From Acidobacteriota bacterium (lineage in GTDB: Bacteria; Acidobacteriota; Thermoanaerobaculia; Gp7-AA8), in contig JAJPHC010000057.1 of NCBI GenBank assembly GCA_021325515.1, positions 62,001 through 126,000 of the forward strand: DNA of 64,000 bases. Reading direction: 5' to 3'. The translations under genes and the position numbers were made by a program. This document shows, in pieces, positions 40,081-50,226 of the stretch. Position 1 is the first letter of the stretch. Each line of letters opens with the position of its first letter. The notes under the pieces are model-generated. The model searched no databases. It worked only from the letters and a program-made list of their open reading frames with translations, and was not told where the DNA came from.

Positions 40081-41063
40081 GAGTGATCAGATATCGTCGC
40101 CGCATCGTCATGCTGGCACTGGTTGCCGTGCTATGCGGGGCAACCATCGCCTGCGAGTCGTTCGCGGTCCATCGCGCGCAACGGGCGCGAGCGGCGCTTG
40201 GCGACAGGCTGTATGTCGAGGCAGCGGGTTCAGGTTCCCGGGTCATCGTCTTTCTGCCCGGTCTGCTGGGATCGACGCATTACTGGCGGGCGGCAGGCCT
40301 CACACCACGCGATGGAACGCAATTCCTTTACATCGATCTTCTCGGATTCGGCCGCTCGCCATGGCCGGATCGCGGTTACACGCTCGACGATCATGTGATG
40401 GCTCTCCGGCGGACGCTCCTACATGAGGGAGCGGTTCGCAACGTCACGATCGTCGCCCACTCTTTCGGGGCGCTCGTCGCTACGGAATATGCCTCCCGCT
40501 TCCCGGAGGAGGTCGATCATCTCATCCTGTTTGGCTCGCCTGTTTATCGGTCATCCGAGGAGGCACGCCGCGACGTCGGCGGCATGTCGTGGCTTGCGGG
40601 CCTGACCGTGCAGGGGCGTCCGCTGGCAAGGATCGTCTGCGCGCTCCATAATGCTATCGGTCCGATCTCCGCACTGATCGCTGCGCGGTTTCGTCCCGAT
40701 CTGCCGAGTGACGTGGCGCGTGATGGCGCACTGCACTTCTGGCCCTCGCTCGACGGGACGATTCGCGACGCAATTCTCTGCCATCCGATTACTGAATCGC
40801 TGCGCCGCACGCGTGCGAACATCACTTTTGTGCATGGTGCGCGGGACCAAGTGGCGCCGATGGAGCGCGTTCGCCTCGTCGCGAATGAATATCACGCGCG
40901 GCTGATCGAGACCGACGATACCCATGGAACGTATTACCGTTCCGCCCCGCCCCTGCTGATCGAGATCGTCGGCGGCGATGCGATCCGCCTTTCGGCTCGA
41001 CGCGAGACGGTCGCGGGGCGAATGAGCCGTTCGCGGAGGGATCGATCCTCCAGCGGAAACTGA
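40077..41063 (+). CDS. Alpha/beta hydrolase, exported or anchored
   Basis: 328 residues, GTG start overlapping the upstream stop. An N-terminal hydrophobic stretch with lipobox-like TIACES (Cys near residue 22) suggests a lipoprotein. The core shows IVFLPGLLGSTHYW (oxyanion loop), VAHSFGALVATEYASRFP (nucleophile Ser in SFG), FVHGARDQVAPMERV (Asp) and TDDTHGTYY (His). All catalytic residues look present. Substrate unknown. Its place behind the cyclase-YHS gene is shared but unexplained. Confidence 0.82.
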   Translation: MRVIRYRRRIVMLALVAVLCGATIACESFAVHRAQRARAALGDRLYVEAAGSGSRVIVFLPGLLGSTHYWRAAGLTPRDGTQFLYIDLLGFGRSPWPDRGYTLDDHVMALRRTLLHEGAVRNVTIVAHSFGALVATEYASRFPEEVDHLILFGSPVYRSSEEARRDVGGMSWLAGLTVQGRPLARIVCALHNAIGPISALIAARFRPDLPSDVARDGALHFWPSLDGTIRDAILCHPITESLRRTRANITFVHGARDQVAPMERVRLVANEYHARLIETDDTHGTYYRSAPPLLIEIVGGDAIRLSARRETVAGRMSRSRRDRSSSGN

Positions 41064-41081
41064 AGTGGGGATCCGCTGAGA

Positions 41082-41097
41082 CGTGACGCTCGTCACA
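41082..41097. promoter_or_regulatory. CRP/FNR-like site ahead of microprotein/methyltransferase
   Basis: CGTGA-CGCTCG-TCACA, a near-perfect CRP-type dyad, 140 bases before the 44-aa microprotein. The inner GTGAC/GTCAC arms are fully symmetric. Same motif type as 25083 and 50063. Confidence 0.45.
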
Positions 41098-41236
41098 CGA
41101 GATCGTCATTCCCGGCACATAAAGACGCGAGCGCCTGATATCTCGTGAGGTGGAGTGGCAGTTCGAGGATGCTGCTCTGGTTGGAGTTTCATTTGCGTTC
41201 GTTGTCCCGCAAGCATCCGATGTCAGGAGACCGAGA

Positions 41237-41371
41237 ATGAAGATCAATCCCTCTCCATGTTGCGAAAACGCTTACGGACAGAACACGGCCCGCAAGCGGA
41301 AGTGGCTCATTCTCGGAGCCGTCGTTTTGCTGCTTGCCATCCTCGTCTGCGTGAAAACGATCGGCGGCTAG
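41237..41371 (+). CDS. 44-aa single-span microprotein
   Basis: A 44-residue frame from ATG 41237 with AGGAG 8 bases upstream. It reads MKINPSPCCENAYG, then Lys/Arg and one membrane helix (LILGAVVLLLAILVCV). A Cys pair precedes the helix and another Cys is inside it, so a metal or disulfide role is possible. It sits 15 bp ahead of the methyltransferase and after a CRP-like site. No family known. Confidence 0.5.
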   Translation: MKINPSPCCENAYGQNTARKRKWLILGAVVLLLAILVCVKTIGG

Positions 41372-41386
41372 ACAGAGAGTGCGAAC

Positions 41387-42160
41387 GTGCCGAAATCGCA
41401 GTCGATAGCCCCGGAGAAGAGCGCGTCGCAAGGAGAGCTGATCGCAAGAGCATTGCTGTTCCATCTGAGCCTCGCGAGCTGGATGGCTGCTGCTCTCGCC
41501 GCTCTTCTCCGGCGCCGGCGATGGGTCATATTGACCGCGGGTGTCGCAGTGGCCATGGATGTCATCGGTCGGCTCTGGAGTCGCAAATCGCCGGCCGCAA
41601 TGCCGCATTTCATGCGCTGGATCCTTTACCTTCCTCGAGGTCCGCACTCACCGGAACGTCTGATTCGAATACTCAAACCACGGACCGGCGAAACGATCCT
41701 CGAAGTTGGTTGTGGAGTCGGACTTCACGCGGTCCCGGTCGCATCCGCGATGCTTCCCGATGGCGTACTCCATGCGCTCGACGTGCAACAATCGATGATC
41801 GACGAACTGACCCGCCGAGCCGCCGTCCAGGGGGTCACCAACATCATTGTGCAAGCTGGTGATGCGCAACATCTTCCGTATGTGGATTACACCTTCGATG
41901 CGGCGTACATGGTCGGTGTCCTTGGAGAAATCCCTGATGCAACGATCGCGCTTCGCGAGTTGCACCGGGTGCTGAAGCACGGCGGACGACTGATCATCAG
42001 CGAGATCGTGATCGATCCTGACTTCATCGCTCTTCGTTCGCTTCGCAGAAAGGCGGCCGATGCCGGGTTCGTCTTCGAGCGGAGCATTGGGCCGTTGTTG
42101 GCGTATTCAGCAGCATTTTCTCTCGAGCCAACGAAGCAAAGCTGTCACATCGTTGCGTGA
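41387..42160 (+). CDS. Membrane-anchored class I SAM methyltransferase
   Basis: 257 residues (GTG start). Residues 20-60 contain hydrophobic helices (ALLFHLSLASWMAAALAALL, VILTAGVAVAMDVIG) joined by an Arg stretch. The catalytic domain has motif I ILEVGCGVGLHAV, then ALDVQQSMIDEL (acidic loop), AGDAQHLPYVDYTFDAAYMV (motif IV region) and LHRVLKHGGRLIISEI (post motif). It is close to UbiE/ArsM-type small-molecule methyltransferases. ArsM Cys residues are not obvious, so arsenite methylation is possible but not shown. Confidence 0.82.
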   Translation: MPKSQSIAPEKSASQGELIARALLFHLSLASWMAAALAALLRRRRWVILTAGVAVAMDVIGRLWSRKSPAAMPHFMRWILYLPRGPHSPERLIRILKPRTGETILEVGCGVGLHAVPVASAMLPDGVLHALDVQQSMIDELTRRAAVQGVTNIIVQAGDAQHLPYVDYTFDAAYMVGVLGEIPDATIALRELHRVLKHGGRLIISEIVIDPDFIALRSLRRKAADAGFVFERSIGPLLAYSAAFSLEPTKQSCHIVA

Positions 42161-42219
42161 TTGCCCGCACTCGCGTGAACCGGCGGCGGACTTACGATTT
42201 GTTTCAGTCGTGACGTTCG

Positions 42220-42624
42220 ATGATTGACCATCCACGCAGATCGTCCGTGCGAAGCCTCTGCAGCGCTGCAACGGCACTGATCTTCGTTGCGGCCGCGTTC
42301 GTGCTGCCGCTCTGGGCCGGAACGGGAGCTTGTACGATGCCAGGCGGCTGCGCGAAGGCATGCTGCCACCACTCCATGTCGCTTCCTCTATCGGTCACCG
42401 GCACTCCCTGCCGCACTCTCGAGCCGACCACTGTCAGTGATGACATCGAGGAGGCGGGATCGCTGCTCGCGGCAACCGCTCTTACCCAGGACACGCCTCC
42501 AGAGTTACCCGTCCACGCGCGGCCGACTGACCAATTGTCAGTCGCCTTCATGCCGCTACTCCAACGGGCGCTGAATCGCGCCGATCGCCCTCTCCACCTC
42601 GTCAACTCCGTGTTCCGGATCTGA
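42220..42624 (+). CDS. Small exported Cys-rich protein ahead of outer-membrane protein ('FRI' family)
   Basis: 134 residues. A hydrophobic helix (SAATALIFVAAAFVLPLWAG) runs into ACTMPGGCAKACCHHSM, a Cys-rich patch of the same type as CTMPCCHH in 25164. The variable middle is acidic or neutral, and the chain ends RPLHLVNSVFRI at the stop. Stop and next start are separated by 57 bases. The closest pair in the set is this one and 25164 (LHxxNSxFRI). Signals at both ends with a free middle favour a leader-like role, but a small chaperone is equally possible. Confidence 0.65.
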   Translation: MIDHPRRSSVRSLCSAATALIFVAAAFVLPLWAGTGACTMPGGCAKACCHHSMSLPLSVTGTPCRTLEPTTVSDDIEEAGSLLAATALTQDTPPELPVHARPTDQLSVAFMPLLQRALNRADRPLHLVNSVFRI

Positions 42625-42681
42625 TCGCAATCCTTCCTTCCCGCTTCGCTTTCATCTGCGGTTCACAAAGGGAGAGATCAA

Positions 42682-43809
42682 ATGATCCGTCTGCAAAAAA
42701 TCCCGGTCTACGTGTTGTTCGTTACGTTCGCTCTATCTCTCACGCCTGCTGCGTGGGCTGTTCCAATGTGGTCACGCCGATACAGCGTGCCATGCTCAAG
42801 CTGCCATGCCTATCCAAGCCTCCAGCTCACGAGCATGGGGCTCGACTTCTTCCGCAAAGGACATCGCTTCGATACCGACACGTTTGACAAAGACTTCTCG
42901 CACTTCCTCGGCGGGCACGTCGAGACGGAATACGACATCGCCCAGGGAACAGCCAGCCAATTCACTCAACCCGATTTCCACCTTCACGCGGGTGGTGCAC
43001 TGTCTGAATACTTTTCCGCATACCTCGACGCCAATGTGAACAACGATTTCGAAGCCATCTACGCGCAGGCGACCAAAGCCTTCGGAAAAGAGTCGTTCGT
43101 CACGGCACGCGCCGGGAAGCTAACACCGACCATCATCCGGAACTACGCCAATGGAATCATGGCCTCAGCGTCGACGCCGTTGATCATCACCGACTCTACG
43201 CTCGGTCTGAACCCGTTCACTCCTGCGCGCGGCAGCTTCGGAGTCACGGCCGCAGGTGGGTGGAAGTCGCTGTTCTTCGAAACAGGGGTAGTGAACGGCG
43301 AAGATATTCCGGGCCAGGTTTCGGTGAATCGACACAAGGATTTCTTTGCATCGGGAGAGTTCGCGCTGCCCGATGGTGTTACCGGCATCGGCCTCTACAC
43401 GCATCGCGGCGGCTACGACATCACCGATCCCTCGGTTGGCGCATTCGACCGATACAACCGAAGCGCGCTGTTTGCGAACTTCACGCGAAGTGCCTACCGT
43501 GTCGCCGGAGCGTACGTTACAGGTAAAGACTCGATCGCCAGCCTCTCGGATCAGAAGATTCGCGGCTGGTACGTGCAGGGCGACCTCAACTCCATCCGCA
43601 AGATCGCGCCGTTCGTGCGATACGAAGCCACGCGGACCAACGATGGCGCCTCAGACGTCGAACGGCAGCGGAAGGGAACCATCGGATTTTCGCTGACCGC
43701 ATTTGAAACCGAGGTCGGCGCTGGTCGGATCGTCATCGAGGGTTCCCGCACGACGAGCGCTGAGAGTCACAGTAACTCCGCGCTCGTCAATCTTCTTCTG
43801 GCCTTTTGA
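42682..43809 (+). CDS. Outer-membrane protein with one c-type heme site
   Basis: 375 residues with signal peptide (FVTFALSLTPAAWAVP). A single heme motif CSSCH is near residue 39 (YSVPCSSCHAYPSLQLTSMGLDFFRKG). The remainder is beta-barrel-like: alternating aromatic strands such as GWYVQGDLNSIRKIAPFVRYEATRT and a C-terminal LVNLLLAF ending in Phe, typical of outer-membrane proteins. It could pass electrons across the outer membrane or gate a substrate. The gene's last third plus its terminator is repeated at 44863. Confidence 0.78.
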   Translation: MIRLQKIPVYVLFVTFALSLTPAAWAVPMWSRRYSVPCSSCHAYPSLQLTSMGLDFFRKGHRFDTDTFDKDFSHFLGGHVETEYDIAQGTASQFTQPDFHLHAGGALSEYFSAYLDANVNNDFEAIYAQATKAFGKESFVTARAGKLTPTIIRNYANGIMASASTPLIITDSTLGLNPFTPARGSFGVTAAGGWKSLFFETGVVNGEDIPGQVSVNRHKDFFASGEFALPDGVTGIGLYTHRGGYDITDPSVGAFDRYNRSALFANFTRSAYRVAGAYVTGKDSIASLSDQKIRGWYVQGDLNSIRKIAPFVRYEATRTNDGASDVERQRKGTIGFSLTAFETEVGAGRIVIEGSRTTSAESHSNSALVNLLLAF

Positions 43810-43953
43810 GGACTGTACCGAATCTCGCCGGCCGGCGAACCGCCGCCAGCCGGCAAGAGAGGTCCAGCTAGTTGAGATCATGCTCAAAGCACCTTGCCGG
43901 TATTGTCGACCGCCGCCACCGTTCGCTTAATCGACGTCGTGCCGTTCGAACCG
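43496..43953. repeat. Direct repeat A (458 bp), copy 1
   Basis: From TACCGTGTCGCCGGAGCG to GTTCGAACCGC this block is roughly 85 percent identical by eye to 44863-45322. It includes the last ~105 codons of the outer-membrane protein gene, the hairpin between the genes and, at 43869-43953, the inverted 3' end of the Gly/Met-rich protein gene found whole at 45234. Immediately after it begins foreign CBS-domain coding. Confidence 0.85.
43824..43858. terminator. Hairpin between converging gene ends, copy 1
   Basis: An imperfect version of the 14-bp stem at 45188-45222, with several G/C changes in the 5' arm and a broken 3' arm (GCAAGAG). No T-run follows, so it may act as a bidirectional or structural element rather than a classic terminator. 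Confidence 0.45.
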
Positions 43954-44239
43954 CGATCCAGTCGTCTCCGACGGGAAGCTTGTCGGCTGCGCCACGACGA
44001 AAGACGTCGCGATTCAGCGTGAGGAGTGGCACCGGCAGACCGTCGGTGCAATTGCCGGTCGCTGCACGGACGAGAACTGCATCCTTCCGAGCACGGATGC
44101 TCCATGCGCGGAATCGCACCGGTGCTGTCTTGCCTTCTGAACACGGAAGGCGATCGCCTCATTGGCATTCTGACGCTGAAAGACATGCTTCGCTTTCTGG
44201 CGCCTCAAGGTGGAGCTCGGAGACAAGAAAGCCGCGTAA
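43954..44239 (+). pseudogene. 3' end of a site-2 protease (M50) CBS-pair tail
   Basis: Frames here give DPVVSDGKLVGCATTKDVA, REEWHRQTVGAIA, CTDENCILPSTDA, SCLLNTEGDRLIGILTLKDMLRF and, in another frame, LKVELGDKKAA with a stop at 44237-44239. This is the order in the C-terminal CBS pair of rhomboid-like or M50 proteases. At least two indels break the frame, the protease domain is missing and the fragment abuts repeat A at 43953. Confidence 0.65.
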
Positions 44240-44272
44240 CCAGGAAGCTGTGGCATGAGGAAGGAGAATGGA

Positions 44273-44695
44273 ATGAAACAGCATTGGACAGTCCCCATTC
44301 TGGTGATCGCGTTCATCGTCCGTTGTGCGAGCTGGCCGTGTACGGCAGAGGTAAGCAACGGCGGCGATGGTGCTTGCCGATCGCTGATCGCTGACATTGC
44401 GATCGTCGCGATTCCGGGAGACGCAACGACCGCCGATGAGCACCGTGCATTGGCCCGAGCATACGAGGAGAAGGCCACCTCGTACCGCGCGAATGTGACA
44501 ACCTATCGTCGCAATGCCTACGCGGATGAGCAGCGCATTCCTGTCATTCCGAAAAACGTGAATGACGACCCGCGAATCAAGAAAATCCGCGAGAATCGCG
44601 ACCAATTGATCGAGAGAGCGCAACGACTCGCGAGGGCTGCCGAGCTGCTCGCTCTGTTTCATGCGATGCGTGCGACCGAGATGGCCGGCAAATGA
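44273..44695 (+). CDS. Secreted helical protein
   Basis: 140 residues from ATG 44273 (AAGGAG about 8 bases upstream). A signal peptide (VIAFIVRCASWPCTA) is followed by helices EHRALARAYEEKATSYRANVTTYRR and IREN RDQLIERAQRLARAAELLALFHAM. The pattern resembles the helical units of 36729 and periplasmic small proteins such as Spy/CpxP-like helices, but LTxxQ motifs are absent. It lies inside the segment bounded by repeats A. Confidence 0.5.
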   Translation: MKQHWTVPILVIAFIVRCASWPCTAEVSNGGDGACRSLIADIAIVAIPGDATTADEHRALARAYEEKATSYRANVTTYRRNAYADEQRIPVIPKNVNDDPRIKKIRENRDQLIERAQRLARAAELLALFHAMRATEMAGK

Positions 44696-44862
44696 AGACA
44701 GGGGGTGACTGTTGGGCACTGCCGTGGGGCATGCCGGAGCAGCGCTTCGGCCATCTGACGCGGAGTTGTCTGTATAGAGGGAAAGAAACTTCATTCGGCG
44801 GACGTCCACGGCCTATCCGCGTCTGCGGGCCCAGCACTATACCCGCCTAAGTTCTTCGAGAC

Positions 44863-45322
44863 CGCGTCGCCGGAACGTACGTGACCGGCGAGGATTCGCC
44901 GGGTTTGCCGGATCAGAAAATCCGCGGCTGGTACGTACAGGGTGACCTCAACTCCATCCGCAAGATTCTGCCGTTCGTCCGATACGAAGCGACGCGGACC
45001 GATGGCGGGGTCGCTGAAATCGAACGGCAACGAATGGGAACTCTCGGGCTTTTCGCTGACGGCGTTTTAAAACCGAGGTTGGAGCGGGCAAGATCGTCAT
45101 CGAGGGTTCCCGCACAACGAGCGCTGACACTCACAGTAACTCCGCGCTCATCAATCTTCTTCTGGCCTCTTGACGACTATACGGAATCTCGCCGGCTGGC
45201 GAATTTGCCGCCAGCCGGCGAGAGAGATGCCACCTAGTTGAGATCGAAGCTCCAGAGCACCCTGCCGGTATTGTCGACCGCCGCCACCGTCCGCTTCATC
45301 GACGTCGTTCCGTTCGAACCGC
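44863..45322. repeat. Direct repeat A, copy 2, with pseudogene of outer-membrane protein C-terminus
   Basis: Matches 43496-43953. It starts in mid-gene (GACCGCGTCGCCGGAACG) and reads YVTGEDSPGLPDQKIRGWY, DLNSIRKILPFVRYEATRT, then shifts frame near 45065 before VGAGKIVIEGS and the closing residues to 45173, so it cannot make protein by itself. Continuing, it includes the intact hairpin and the 3' end of the Gly/Met-rich gene. The region 44696-44862 just before it has no supported gene. Confidence 0.85.
45188..45222. terminator. Hairpin between converging gene ends, copy 2
   Basis: CTCGCCGGCTGGCG-AATTTGC-CGCCAGCCGGCGAG forms a perfect 14-bp stem with a 7-base loop. No T tract follows on either strand. 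It sits 12 bases beyond the stop of the Gly/Met-rich gene and 15 bases past the broken outer-membrane frame, so it probably shields both 3' ends. Confidence 0.6.
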
Positions 45323-45911
45323 CGTGCGAACCGGTTCCAGCATTGACCGCGTCGTTCTTCGCCATGAGGACGTACGTTCCGCCGGAGAACGGCTCTAGCG
45401 CGGTGACGAACCCGTCGAAATCCAGGCGCCACTGAACGGATCCTGATGCTGTCGACAACGCGACGAGCTGCGACTTGTCGTCCGCGGAATCGTTTCCTCC
45501 GTTCATTCCCATGTCGCCGTTGCCGCTGGCGACGAGAACGAGGTTGCCAGACAGTTTCAGGCGGCTCATTCCGCCGTCGAGTTTCGCTGTCCATGCGACC
45601 GCGCCGGTCGGGCGAATCGCGACGACTTCGAGCGACGAAGTCTGGCCCGCAACCGTCGTGACGCGTTGCGTGTAGACGACACCATCCGCGCCAACGTTGA
45701 GAGCCTGTCCCATTCCGCCGAATCCGTCATCCATCCCGCCTGTCATGCCGGAGCCGTTCATGCCACCGGACCCATTCATGCCACCGGAACCGTTTGAAGG
45801 TGAAGAGCCGTGAGGGTTGCCGCTGCCGCCACTCCCCATCATCTGTGCCGTCGCCAACTGTGCGACGAGCAGGCTCGATGCGAATGCGATCATCAATCTT
45901 GTGCGTTTCAT
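45234..45911 (-). CDS. Secreted Gly/Met-rich protein with PQQ-propeller-like repeats
   Basis: 225 residues with a signal peptide (MIAFASSLLVAQLATAQ) and GGAG upstream. Residues 24-75 are Gly/Ser/Met/Asn repeats (GMNGSGG-type), and the rest has beta-propeller strands like LNVGADGVVYTQRV, VVAIRPTGAVAWTAKLD, LVALSTASGSVQWRLDFDG and VAAVDNTGRVLWSFDLN. Only four blades are visible, so it is probably part of a propeller or an oligomer. The Met/Gly head resembles copper-binding low-complexity segments. It is last in the kinase-regulator-FecR operon. Confidence 0.72.
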   Translation of the reverse strand: MKRTRLMIAFASSLLVAQLATAQMMGSGGSGNPHGSSPSNGSGGMNGSGGMNGSGMTGGMDDGFGGMGQALNVGADGVVYTQRVTTVAGQTSSLEVVAIRPTGAVAWTAKLDGGMSRLKLSGNLVLVASGNGDMGMNGGNDSADDKSQLVALSTASGSVQWRLDFDGFVTALEPFSGGTYVLMAKNDAVNAGTGSHGGSNGTTSMKRTVAAVDNTGRVLWSFDLN

Positions 45912-46088
45912 CGTAATTTCTCCATTGTTTCGTTCTGTCTTTGTCGAGCGAACCGCTCTGGACGCTTCGTTCTCATCGCAATCCGACTGCCAGCGAAAAC
46001 GGCCGTTTTGAGAGGACTTTCGCGTCGATTTGCAGCAATCACCCGCTTCGAAATGACGCGGATGCGTCGCGATGAAGCAGCTGCTTCA

Positions 46089-46781
46089 TCAACCGTGATG
46101 ACCCGATCCCGACATCGGAGGACGCGGTGAAGTCCCCTGCGGCCGCGACATTCCATCCATGCCGCCGTCGCGCGGCATCGTGCCCTCGCCGGCCATGCCG
46201 TGCTGCCGCCACATCTCCTCGGTCATGCCGCGCATCGGCATTGCGCTCGGCGCCGTGTGTGTGCCGAAGTGACAGCTCTCTCCCGCCCGGACGAAGAGCG
46301 GCTCGGAGCGCAGCGGCGATCGCACTTCAACCACGCCTTCAAAAACGGCCAGATCGGCGTCGCCACTTCGGCCGACCTCGACGCCGTAACGCGTCCCGCG
46401 CACGGCGAGCAACGCTCCGGGCGTCTGCACCATGCGTGGCTCCTCGCCCGTAATCGCGTCGAAGATCGCTTCCAGACGTCCGCGGTCGAGCGTCAGCAGA
46501 ACTCCCGGCGTCCCGCCCGCGAGACGAATCTCCGTTCCGGCGAACACTTCGAAATGTGCCGCATACCGCGGCGCGGTGAGCCTGGCGTACCCAAACCAGC
46601 CGGCACGAACACGATCGCCGCTGTGAGCCATCGTGCCCTCGGCTGCGCGAATCTCCGAGGCAGGCATCGTGACGGTGACTCTGCTTCGGACATGGTCGAA
46701 CCGATAATCAATCGGCGTCTGTCCATGAATCGGAACGGCGATGCTAATCGAGATGATCGTAGCGATGACGCACCGGTGCAT
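46089..46781 (-). CDS. Secreted FecR-domain protein with Met/His tail
   Basis: 230 residues. AAGGAG is upstream of ATG and a signal peptide is present (TIISISIAVPIHGQ). The FecR domain (residues 40-165) has FEVFAGTEIRLAGGTPGVLLTLDRGRLEAI, MVQTPGALLAVRGTRYGVEV and LAVFEGVVEVRSP, the usual jelly-roll strand pattern. The last 60 residues are Met/Gly/His-rich (MPMRGMTEEMWRQHGM ... GSGHHG). No ECF sigma factor or TonB receptor is adjacent; instead it follows an NtrC-type regulator by 11 bp. A periplasmic sensor role for the kinase is possible. Confidence 0.78.
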   Translation of the reverse strand: MHRCVIATIISISIAVPIHGQTPIDYRFDHVRSRVTVTMPASEIRAAEGTMAHSGDRVRAGWFGYARLTAPRYAAHFEVFAGTEIRLAGGTPGVLLTLDRGRLEAIFDAITGEEPRMVQTPGALLAVRGTRYGVEVGRSGDADLAVFEGVVEVRSPLRSEPLFVRAGESCHFGTHTAPSAMPMRGMTEEMWRQHGMAGEGTMPRDGGMDGMSRPQGTSPRPPMSGSGHHG

Positions 46782-46792
46782 TGCGATCTCCT

Positions 46793-48150
<1,358 letters not shown>

Positions 48151-48151
<1 letters not shown>

Positions 48152-50055
48152 CACACTGCCTCCGCAATCGGTGCGGCAGCAAGGGCAGGGAAGCAGACAC
48201 GAAAGATGCTGCCGCCTCCCGCCCGATCTAGCACTTCGATCGCTCCGCGATGCCACCGGACGGCTTCGGCGACGAGTGCGAGGCCGAGACCGAGACCGTC
48301 GGTGCCTTCAGCGGTGCTCCCGCGCGCGAAGCTCCCGAAGATCCGTTCGCGCTCGGCGGGAGGAACGCCGGGGCCGTGATCCATGACTTCGAGAACCGCC
48401 AGGTCTCCCTGGCACCGCAGCGTCACCGACACGGGATGGGGCGGCGGCGAGTACTTCACCGCATTCCCGACGAGGTTGTCGATGACGCGCTCGATCAATG
48501 CCCGCTCGCCAGCGATGAAAACGTGCGACTCGCTTGTCAGATCGATCTCCCGCGCTACTCCGCGTGCAAGAAACGCTACCCGCGAGGTGATGACATCGCA
48601 AAGATCGATCGCGGGGACCGAGTCGGAACGCTGTCTCAGCGCAAGCTGCTCGATCTCGAGCAACTGCGTGATCATCTCCTGGAGTTTCTCCGCCTCGTCG
48701 CCGAGCATCAAGGCGACGCGCTGACGTTCGGCCGGCGTGAGATCGAAACCGATGAGCAACTGCGACAGGCTGCGCATCGACGTCAGCGGCGTCTTCAGCT
48801 CATGCGCCAGAACACGCTTCGATTCGGCGTCACTCACACGGCGGTGCACGATTGCGCTGGCGAGCGCCTCGAGACGCGGGCCGACGTCGGTGGCCGAACC
48901 ATCAGAAAACGGCTGCGGACCGAGATCGCCCTCCAGAGTCCTGACCGCCGCGCGGCCGTGCCGCATCAACTGCAGCGCGCGCCGCGCTTCGCTCGCGACC
49001 ACCGTGATCGCCACAGCGGCCGTCAACATGACGAGCGGTATGAAGGTGTGCATGAAGACGAGAGCCACCGCGGCTGTCGTTGGGACAAGGAGCAGGACTG
49101 CTTCGCTAGTGGCACGCCGGCGCCAGTCGTGCCAGCGGCCGATGTAGAGCACAATCCAGACGAGCGACATCGCGAGCAGCGCCGAGAGGAGAGGGGACAT
49201 CTCCCGGAACGTGTCTCCGGCGAGCAGCGATTCGATCGCAGATGCCTGCACGAGAACGCCTGGATCGGTCACGTGCCGGCGCGATCGCGGCGTCATGACG
49301 CGGTCGCCGAGCGCCACCGCTGTCGTTCCAATCACGACGACCCGTCCGCGGAGCACCGCGAGCGCGCTCTTGTTCCCGCGCAGAACGTTCGTGGCCGGAA
49401 TGATCGGCATAGAGCCGGGCGGTGTGTGGAAGCCCGGAACGAGCGCGCGCCCTGCACTGATCGACGTTCCGGACGCGAACGCGGAGACCTGGACTGCAAA
49501 CGCCGGAAGCGAGGTCTCTCCGTCCTGTTTGGCGATCGAGATCCTGCGCAGGATGCCATCGTCATCGAGCTCGAATGCCGCATGCGCCGGATGAACGTCC
49601 GGCCCAAGCGTTTGCGCCGGCACGATCCATTTCATCCGCTCATCCAGCGTCGCCGCGACGACGCAGCGGACTCGACGGCATGCGAGCGCTAACGCAGCGT
49701 CGTCCGGTCGTTCGTCATGCAGCAACAGATCGATGCCTACGACCGGCGCGCCCGAATCCGCAGCACGGCTGACCAGTGCGGCAAGCCGCTCTCTGGGCCA
49801 CGGCCACGGCCCCTCACGATCGAGCGACTGCTCGTCGATCGCGACCACGGCGACCTCGCGAGCAGCGGCTGCCGGCATGGCCCGAAGCAAAAGATCATGC
49901 CCCAACGCTTCGAGTCGTGCAGTCGAATGAAGAGCGGTCAAAAACAACACGATCGAGCCGGCCATCACCGGTCCGACGAGTGCGCGGAACCGTCCTCCTC
50001 CTGCCACTGACAAACGATAGTGTGCAGTCGTGCTGCCCGACGCGAGCGGTCGCAC
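48151..50055 (-). CDS. CHASE2-domain sensor histidine kinase
   Basis: Up to 634 residues (GTG 50055; the true start may be later, since a ribosome site is not clear). CHASE2 region: membrane entry near residue 35, then REVAVVAIDEQSLDREGPWPWPRERLA and VVVIGTTAVALGDRVMTPR. Two to three membrane helices follow (about 285-350). The kinase core has H-box VLAHELKTPLTSMRSLSQLL, N-box DNLVGNAVKYSPPPH, G1 MDHGPGVPPAERERIF and G2 GLGLGLALVAEAV. Signal may be periplasmic, possibly metal or envelope state given the FecR and Met-rich neighbours. Confidence 0.88.
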
Positions 50056-50062
50056 ATCGTCG

Positions 50063-50078
50063 TGTGACCGTCGTCACT
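50063..50078. promoter_or_regulatory. CRP/FNR-like site at start of kinase operon
   Basis: TGTGA-CCGTCG-TCACT, with GTGAC/GTCAC arms, 8 bases upstream of the annotated kinase start. If this start is right the site would overlap the leader and could repress. Third example in the window. Confidence 0.45.
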
Positions 50079-50226
50079 CGAAGAGAAACGCGATCCTCGA
50101 AGCTCACCGGCGCCGTGGCGCGGTGGGGTTAGGGTATATACGCTGATCTTTGGGCCTCATCCGTCGTGTCGCAGGCCGGGACGAAACGCGCGTGCTCGAA
50201 AACAACGCAGACGATCATCCACGGAG

